Origin: Linyphia triangularis
Taxonomy: Eukaryota > Arthropoda > Arachnida > Araneae > Linyphiidae
Direction: 5' to 3'
DNA: 64,000 bases
Assembly: GCA_963978545.1 (NCBI GenBank)
Contig: OZ021733.1
Location: forward strand, 72,819,589 to 72,883,588
The notes under the pieces are model-generated. The model was not told the DNA's origin and did no database searches. It was given only the letters and a program-made list of their open reading frames with translations. Position numbers and translations under genes: made by a program. Shown here in pieces: positions 58,696 to 64,000 of the stretch (within the stretch, counting starts at the first letter, position 1; each line of letters begins with the position of its first letter).

Positions 58696-59641
58696 CACAG
58701 GTTTCCCGCAGTAATTAAAAGTGCTTAATATTTTTAACTTGTTTTCAAGGCCTTGAAAGTGCTTGAAAATGCTTAGCGATCCTTAAAAGCCCTTAATTTT
58801 TGTAGATGTTGTGTGGGCAACTGCAAAATTTATAAAAATACAACTCAGACTTACTATCACCACGTGACCGCCACTTATCCAGACCGTATCGGAATTCTCT
58901 GACATATTTGTATTACGCATTCGCCAACTTGTAACTTTTTTGGTAGAATATAATTTATTAAAATTTTTTATATAAACATGATGCCTGAAAACAAGTTTTC
59001 AAAGGTCCTTAAAAACTTTATTTTAGTCCTTAAAAGTCATTGATTTTCATTTGTGATTTGAGTGAGAACCATGATTACAAAAATCCTATTGCTATTTCAG
59101 GAAACAAATTGAAGCCATGTTTGTAATTGTAATTGTAATGTAGTTGTTAAAAATTATTGAACAGTTTTATCAGATTTTTTGTGAAATACATAAACAATAT
59201 TTCAAACTGGAAATTTTGTGTTGATAAATCTTGTTGAGGTTTTATTGTTTTACTTAATTCAATTAATTTTGATAAATACTTATAAATTGTGCCCATTCTA
59301 CTTCTTCTATAATAATTAACAATCCAATTTCCCAAAAAGATTAGTAATTCTAAAATGGTTGAATTTTTTTAAACAGGCCAAGTAAAATAAATTATAATTT
59401 CAAATAAAAATACAAGTTTATTAGTTATCGAATGAAAACATTGATAAATCTAGAATAATATTTTACTAGATTTGGAGCTGTATTTTTATAGTAAAATATT
59501 TTTTTGAATTTTTTTACGTAGCAACAGCAAAAAAATTTCATTTGGATGCCACTAATTGATTTACTGTTTAAAAGCCAAATTGTCATACATTTCATAGATT
59601 TTAAGTTAGTTGTAAGTTATACAGTGTGTAAATAAAATGTG
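57644..59641 (+). other. Probable 3' UTR and downstream flank of the KIAA0319-like gene
   Basis: No open reading frame of note follows the stop. AATAAA-type signals occur at 57954-57959 and again just before 59641, so the mRNA end cannot be placed. The stretch includes an (AT)n microsatellite (58645-58693) and a segment (58710-59040) with several copies of a CCTTAAAAG-like motif, which looks like an old interspersed repeat. Confidence 0.45.
58645..58693. repeat. (AT)n microsatellite
   Basis: About 49 bp of pure AT. Confidence 0.95.
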
Positions 59642-61632
59642 CAGTACCCCAAAAAAAAAAAAAAAAAAAAAAAAAGAACGATGGCTATATCTTCGGTTCT
59701 AATTATCGTAGAATCTTACGGTTTGCACCAAAATGTTTTGCTTACGATTTTCTATACATCAGATGCAATTTTTTTTTCTTGAGGGACCGTTTACTAAGTA
59801 AAAGTAACGCTATCTTCGAAAATTTCAATACGAACCCTTATGTTTTATCATTTCATTCGATTCAGAATACATCATTTACCCTATATACCAAATTTCAATG
59901 CATTATGTTGAAAAACACGTCACTTATGACCGAAAATGTTTCGACCATTTTTTGACCGATTTTCAGGGAGAATTTCCATAAAACGAAAAGTATTTTTAAG
60001 GTTCTTCTTCACAGCGGGAGAAATCGAACGGTCAATGTGGCACGTTTCACGAAGATTAAAAAATACAAGTATTAGTCTAAAATTGCATAGAAACTACTTG
60101 GTTTTATAGTGTCATGTTTAAGATTAATACAAAAATAGCAAGTAAACTCAAAAGTAACATAATTTATTTACAACATTAAAGATGTGCATTCTTCACACGA
60201 AATAAATAAAATATCGAAAACTGTAATTGCAGAAATATAACGAATACTACTGATAATTAGAAAATTAATAAATATTAAATGTAGGCATTAGTAAACAGTA
60301 TTTAGCAAAGCATGAATATTTTACAGAAATATTTCACTATAAACACAAATGTAACTAGATCGTTGAAATTATTTATAAAATGAAAAAGTCACATGATTCC
60401 TTAAAAATTTTAAAGGATAACTTATTGAAATTGCTTAAAAAATGTTTTAAATAAATGGAATTTAAGAAAGCAAATTAAAAAAAAAAAAAATTATAGTTTA
60501 CAGAAAAAATAATTAATAATTTAAAAAACGAAAAAACACGCTTTAATAGAAAATCAAACTAAAAAGTAGAAAATAATCAATAGATTAAAAAACTAAGAAA
60601 CACGCTTTAATAAAAAAGTGAACTAAAAAGTAGAAGATAATTTTAAATACGTTTGAAATAAGAATAGAGTGATTAACAAGAAATATTTATTTTATCGTAC
60701 AAAAGCGTGGGGTGCTTTTTAAGATATTTTCATAATGGCTCTACTTTTACCAATATCTGTCATTAAATATTTACAAAAATTGACATCAAGCACGCCACGC
60801 TTTTTTACGATAAAATAAATATTTCTTGTTAATCACTATTCTTATTTCAAACTTATTTAAAATTATCTTCTACTTTTTAGTTCACTTTCCTATTAAAGCG
60901 TGTTTCTTAGTTTTTAAACTATCGGTTATACGATAATTGAACGTTATGCAATTTTCCACACCTCTAGTTTACCTTGAATTAATCTTTGATAGTTTTCAAA
61001 AGTCGTCTACTATACGGTCCCTTAAAGTGAGCGTTTTTTACATTTTCTCTAAAAAATCGAGAACTAATAGTCAAAATGGAAAGAAAAAAATTATGGGGGG
61101 TTTTAGACCATGGTAAATCTAATGAAAGCAAAAAACATATATGTTTCTATTCAAAAAAATTTTTAATTGCTTTATAAATTGATAATTAATTATTAAAAAA
61201 GAAATTGATTCAAAAGCTGATTGTTATTTATGTTTGGCCATTTACAAACTACCTTTTGAAAAAAAAATTACTGAAATATATTAATTATTTAAGTATTTAT
61301 GGCTAAAAAACCAACTTTTTTTATTTAACATTAATTAATCATTTTCTTTTTATCATTTAAATTACAAACCATTCATTAGAAAATTACGAATTTTTGTATT
61401 TCGCATTCTTTTTTAATGCTGAATCCAAATATGGAATAATATTATGAGGTTGCTATTGAACTTTTTAAAGTTTGGCTCTGTTTTAATATGTAGATGACCC
61501 CTCATGATAAAAAAAACTACATACAATTATTAAATACCTTTCACGATTTACAACGGTACCTTTTGTTTGTTATTTCAACAATTAGAACAAAAGATATAGC
61601 CATCGTTCTGTTTTTTTTTGGGGGGGGTACTG
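59642..61632. mobile_element. Tc1-like non-autonomous element with full termini
   Basis: The left end CAGTACCCC plus an A-run and GAACGATGGCTATATCTT faces the right end AAGATATAGCCATCGTTC plus a T/G-run and TACTG. The inverted repeats extend about 70 bp. TA follows the right end and TG precedes the left end (probably a mutated TA), and CAGT termini are usual for Tc1 elements. No transposase frame. A truncated relative lies at 686-2053. Confidence 0.8.
60586..60919. mobile_element. Nested foldback with 130-bp arms
   Basis: 60586-60715 and 60790-60919 are inverted, near-identical arms (AGTGAACTAAAAAGTAGAAG against CTTCTACTTTTTAGTTCACT) around a 74-bp loop. The first part of the left arm is also tandemly repeated upstream (60538-60600). 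It is absent from the sister copy at 686-2053, so it was probably inserted into this copy. Confidence 0.85.
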
Positions 61633-62843
61633 TACAAAATACATTATATGCCAGTTTTATATAAGAAAAAAAAATGTCAATAAAAGTATAAAAAATAAGA
61701 AATAACTAAATTGTGAAATTATTATAAAACTTACTCATCCCAAAAAGATATTTTTTTAGATGCCTAATCAATCGCTCATACCTTTACATTAATAAATTTA
61801 AATATTCACTGCATGTATTGAAGAATTTAAAAATTCTTTCTTACTCACCCCTTTGAGACTAATGTCCCCCTATTGACAATGATGTCAGTTTATTGACATA
61901 AATGCCCCACCCCATTAATTGAATATTTTTATGAATAACATTAAATTATGTATGTATAGGTAAAAAAATTTTATTGTAAAATTTTAATTTTTACAAAATA
62001 CTTTTTTAAAAAACTGCTTTGACGTATGACTAAATATTTTGGATATCTTGCATTGACATTCTTTATTTTATTTTGATATGCTATTGTATACTTTTTCCCC
62101 AAAACTCTTTTGCTTCTTTTTTTAAATAAGAAACTTTCTTTTTCACTTGGGAAGCATTTTGGAAAGCATTAAAACATGTAAATAAAAGTCTCAACTATAG
62201 ATAATCGGTTTAGAAGTATACTAAAAATATGGGTTTACCTCAACAACAGCGCATTTTATAGTCCATTTCGGATGTTTCGTAATCAGCGTCACTCAGTTGA
62301 CAAAAAGTTTGCCAACACTCGTAAAACAGTCAAACGAAAAATAAAAATTTGAAATTTTTTTCAAAACATACTAAAAAAGTTTTTAGATGTTTAAAGATGT
62401 TAAAATATACTTTCTAAGATTTAGATTGCATCAAACTATCTGAAAAATGTATCAGACTCTCTTGTTGCTCTGAAATAGGAGAAACCAGGAAAACACTTAC
62501 CAGGTAGTTGAAACAAAACCACATGTCATACTCACCATTAAGTAAGCAGTAAAAGAGTGCCTATTCGCACCGTTATACGAATTTGAGAGTGACATGATAG
62601 GGTCCATATGTGAATCCAATTATAAACTAGAGCACTATTCATGAGTTTAAATATTTGTTAAGATTTACTCAGCAACTACAAGCTGAGTAAATATGAAAAA
62701 GTATTCTCTTGTGTAACAGCTAAATTAACTAGAACTTAAAACTTAATATGAATTGAGAACTACATATCCATATTTAGCAAGGAATAGAGACAATATTTTC
62801 TCTTTAAGTCAAAAAATTTTTGGTATGATTGGATTTTTCTGAA
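61633..62843. other. No gene seen
   Basis: A+T-rich DNA without recognised structure. Confidence 0.4.
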
Positions 62844-63350
62844 TGAAGTTTAGAATTGATTTTTTTTTTTTTTTTTATATACAGAAATACAGGAGAACAA
62901 AAGAAAGACCACTTGAAGTACTTTGAAAGATGGCACATCTTTAAAAAAATATTTTAAATTTGGCTACATTTTATTTCAGCATATTTATGATAAAAGATAC
63001 GTTTTACTGAACACAAAATTGTGAATTTAAACCCCTTTCTATTCTCTGACAATAGTCTTGAGTAATAAAAACCTCATTCCAAAATAAATTAAGACATATG
63101 GGTGAATATTTTTATGTAGGCCAAAAAAAACCTTATATTTCTAGAAAAAAAATCTAATACCTAAAATGAGATGCTCTCTTTCATAATTTTGTTTCGAAGT
63201 ACAATATTTTTTTGTTTCGTTTTTATTTTAGATACAGTTTTCACAACTGTACTTCTGCCAAATTTAAAATATATTTTTAATGATGTGCCATCTTTCATAG
63301 GGCCTCAAGTGTCTTCTGTTCTCCTGTAAAAAATTCAATTCTAGGCTTCA
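62844..63350. mobile_element. 507-bp MITE with ~110-bp inverted repeats
   Basis: TGAAGTTTAGAATTGATTTT, ACAGGAGAACAAAAGA, CACTTGA and GAAAGATGGCACATC on the left return inverted on the right (GATGTGCCATCTTTC, TCAAGTGTCTTCTGTTCTCC, TCTAGGCTTCA). No coding. Confidence 0.8.
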
Positions 63351-64000
63351 TCTCAATTGGGTGACGTGTCGGGCAGTTCCCCTTGAAAAACTCCAGAAGA
63401 CATTCTTCTGTTAAAATATATTTATTATTTAGTAGTTTAACACTGTAACAATGTTTTCCTGTCCAATATTCTTAAATAAAAGCCTATCTTATCAACAGAA
63501 TCTTGTAACCAAACTTAATAACTTCGAATTAAACATGAAGTGTTTACCATTCAGTAAATCTTAGGACACTCTAATTTAAGAAAAAATAGATTTGGGTGTA
63601 TGTTGGGTGATTATAAGATTCTTCTGATAAAATTTTTAATTATAAAGTTCTGCTACGAATACTTTGTCCACCATTCCTTTAACTTTGTTTTTACATTTAT
63701 TATCTAAGATTATAATTTTAAGGTACTAATAAGGTGACATGTGGCACAATTGACTAAAGCTTCTTTCTATGTTTAAAACCTTATAATTATTATAAAATTA
63801 GTTAATCTAAATTAATTATCAAACGGGGTAGGTTTAAGGAGGTTTTATAAAGGTTAATAATTTAAAATGCATTGCAATTTGAAGTCCATTTATAGTAAAA
63901 TACCTTCATATGACTTTGTAGTTTGGAAACTTATGCAAGTATTTCATTCTGTTGACTGTTCAAAACTAATATTATTCTGAATATGTTCTAGACTTATGAG
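63351..64000. other. No gene seen
   Basis: A+T-rich DNA up to the window edge. Confidence 0.4.

Overview
This is an A+T-rich, repeat-dominated window from an animal genome. An arthropod, probably an arachnid, is my best guess. The reasons are the type of Ty3/Gypsy Gag-Pol protein, the very large introns packed with DNA transposons, and two tRNA-derived SINE families. No species can be named from the sequence.

One host gene runs left to right across most of the window. Three of its exons were recovered by splice sites, matching phase and protein sequence: 8463-8553 (transmembrane helix), 47710-47804 (basic juxtamembrane segment plus a Tyr-based sorting motif) and 57504-57643 (acidic Ser-rich end of the tail, with stop). 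Together they encode the C-terminus of a KIAA0319/KIAA0319L-like type I membrane protein. The introns between them are 39.2 kb and 9.7 kb. Almost everything else here is mobile DNA inside, before or after those introns.

Before the first exon (1-8462) lie old transposon pieces: half of a Tc1-like element, a possible BED-finger remnant, three interspersed repeat families (called Q, R and S here) and a C-terminal fragment of a PIN-like/CXC protein. The 39-kb intron holds a young antisense Ty3/Gypsy element with an intact reading frame but no integrase catalytic core (9810-15978). It also holds a composite terminal-inverted-repeat element with a broken PIN-like/CXC gene (element A, 25358-31275), which contains a THAP-coding GGG-ended transposon (28079-30085), which in turn contains a TTAA-type MITE. 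Further on are a 9.3-kb giant palindrome (33519-42773) and several hAT-like elements (44121-46610).

The 9.7-kb intron is nested like a Russian doll. Repeat R is split at a TA by a 7.96-kb element with CRE-like subterminal motifs (49062-57020). That element carries a second composite element (element B, 51860-55792), homologous to A and with the same SINE copies inside its inverted repeats. Downstream of the stop codon are the likely 3' UTR, an intact-ended Tc1-like MITE with a nested foldback (59642-61632) and another MITE (62844-63350).

The most unusual things are the two composite PIN/CXC elements with SINEs embedded in both inverted repeats, the intronic giant palindrome, and the integrase-core-less but open Gypsy element. 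Identities quoted are by eye; no alignment or database search was run.
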